A stretch of DNA of 64,000 nt. It comes from Flammeovirga aprica JL-4. GTDB lineage: Bacteria; Bacteroidota; Bacteroidia; Cytophagales; Flammeovirgaceae. The stretch covers positions 1-64,000 of the forward strand of contig NZ_JABANE010000021.1 of assembly GCF_012844305.1 (NCBI RefSeq), written 5' to 3'. Positions 63,847-64,000 of the stretch are shown in pieces. A program made the translations under genes and the position numbers. Position 1 is the first letter of the stretch; the number at the start of each line of letters is the position of its first letter. The notes under the pieces are model-generated. The model saw nothing but the letters and a program-made list of their open reading frames with translations, was not told where the DNA came from and did not search any database.

Positions 63847-64000
63847 TTAAAACATTGTAATTTTTTCTGAATAAGTCACATTATTTGCTTCAACATCCAA
63901 TATAAATTGACTTACTTCTAAATTCCTTAAATCAATATTTGTAATAGAATTCTCTCCTGGAATAAATGAAGCTTTATAGAGAAGATCATCTAATCCATCA
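63847..64000 (-). CDS. 3' end of a type IX-secreted protein (partial)
   Basis: The last 50 or so codons of a leftward gene whose start lies beyond the window. The visible end contains PGENSITNIDLRNLEVSQF, then ILDVEANNVTYSEKITMF and a stop. This has the strand pattern of a type A type IX secretion sorting domain (I-x-L-x-x-L...V-x-x-...-K-I-T-x-F), so the full protein is probably secreted or surface-anchored. Nothing can be said about its catalytic or binding part. It was found by direct translation of the right edge. Confidence 0.6.
   Translation of the reverse strand, partial: DGLDDLLYKASFIPGENSITNIDLRNLEVSQFILDVEANNVTYSEKITMF

Noticed and set aside
1..64000. CRISPR arrays, prophage or insertion sequences
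   Set aside because: No regularly spaced direct repeats, no cas, integrase, phage-structural or transposase genes were seen in any frame.

Overview
The window is AT-rich chromosomal DNA from a member of the Bacteroidota, most like a marine Cytophagales bacterium such as Flammeovirga; the genus is inference. The pointers are two SusC/SusD outer-membrane nutrient loci, type IX secretion C-terminal sorting domains (a GH16 enzyme and the gene cut by the right edge), many lipoprotein and SusC-type signal peptides, a BCCT osmolyte carrier, and promoter -7 boxes of the TAnnTTTG type. I see no tRNA, rRNA, CRISPR array or intact insertion sequence.

Layout. 1-4.5 kb: six leftward small genes (two lipoproteins, an isochorismatase-family hydrolase, a DUF6940 protein, a COQ4-motif membrane protein, a DUF4375 protein). 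4.5-9.7 kb: BCCT transporter, a 2H phosphoesterase, and a rightward trio of alpha/beta hydrolase, SRPBCC protein and AraC regulator. 9.7-14.3 kb: secreted GH16 glycoside hydrolase, a frameshifted DUF2834 gene and a SpoIIE-type phosphatase. 14.3-20.1 kb: leftward nitrate-uptake operon (porin, nrtA, nrtB, nrtC, nrtD). 20.4-24.3 kb: a small unknown gene, a TIGR03364-type FAD oxidoreductase and a secreted caspase-fold protein. 24.5-28.3 kb: siroheme synthesis (Met8/CysG-N type dehydrogenase, SUMT) and a siroheme nitrite/sulfite reductase. Uptake, siroheme and reductase genes together make a nitrate/nitrite assimilation region, but no nitrate reductase lies in the window.

28.6-35.6 kb: malic enzyme-phosphotransacetylase fusion, NUDIX hydrolase, PHP phosphatase, flavodoxin-fold oxidoreductase, an LPG-synthase-like membrane protein and a YfcC carrier. 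35.8-40.0 kb: a two-gene McrBC-like module, a coiled-coil AAA+ NTPase followed by a DUF2357 PD-(D/E)XK nuclease, probably anti-phage. 40.3-42.6 kb: Lrp regulator, a candidate tRNA-shaped small RNA, an unknown exported protein and a GNAT enzyme. 42.8-47.6 kb: a CheB-CheR-PAS-histidine kinase fusion translationally coupled to a BLUF blue-light sensor, facing a single-domain response regulator.

47.8-61.1 kb: two paralogous susC-susD-susE operons in tandem, without enzymes. Each is preceded by a long AT-rich leader holding the same 29-bp core element and the same pair of LacI-type operators exactly 129 bp apart. 61.8-64 kb: a DsbA/FrnE-like protein, an LD-carboxypeptidase and the 3' end of a type IX-secreted protein. 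Factor-independent terminators separate most units and are listed where the stem could be read directly.
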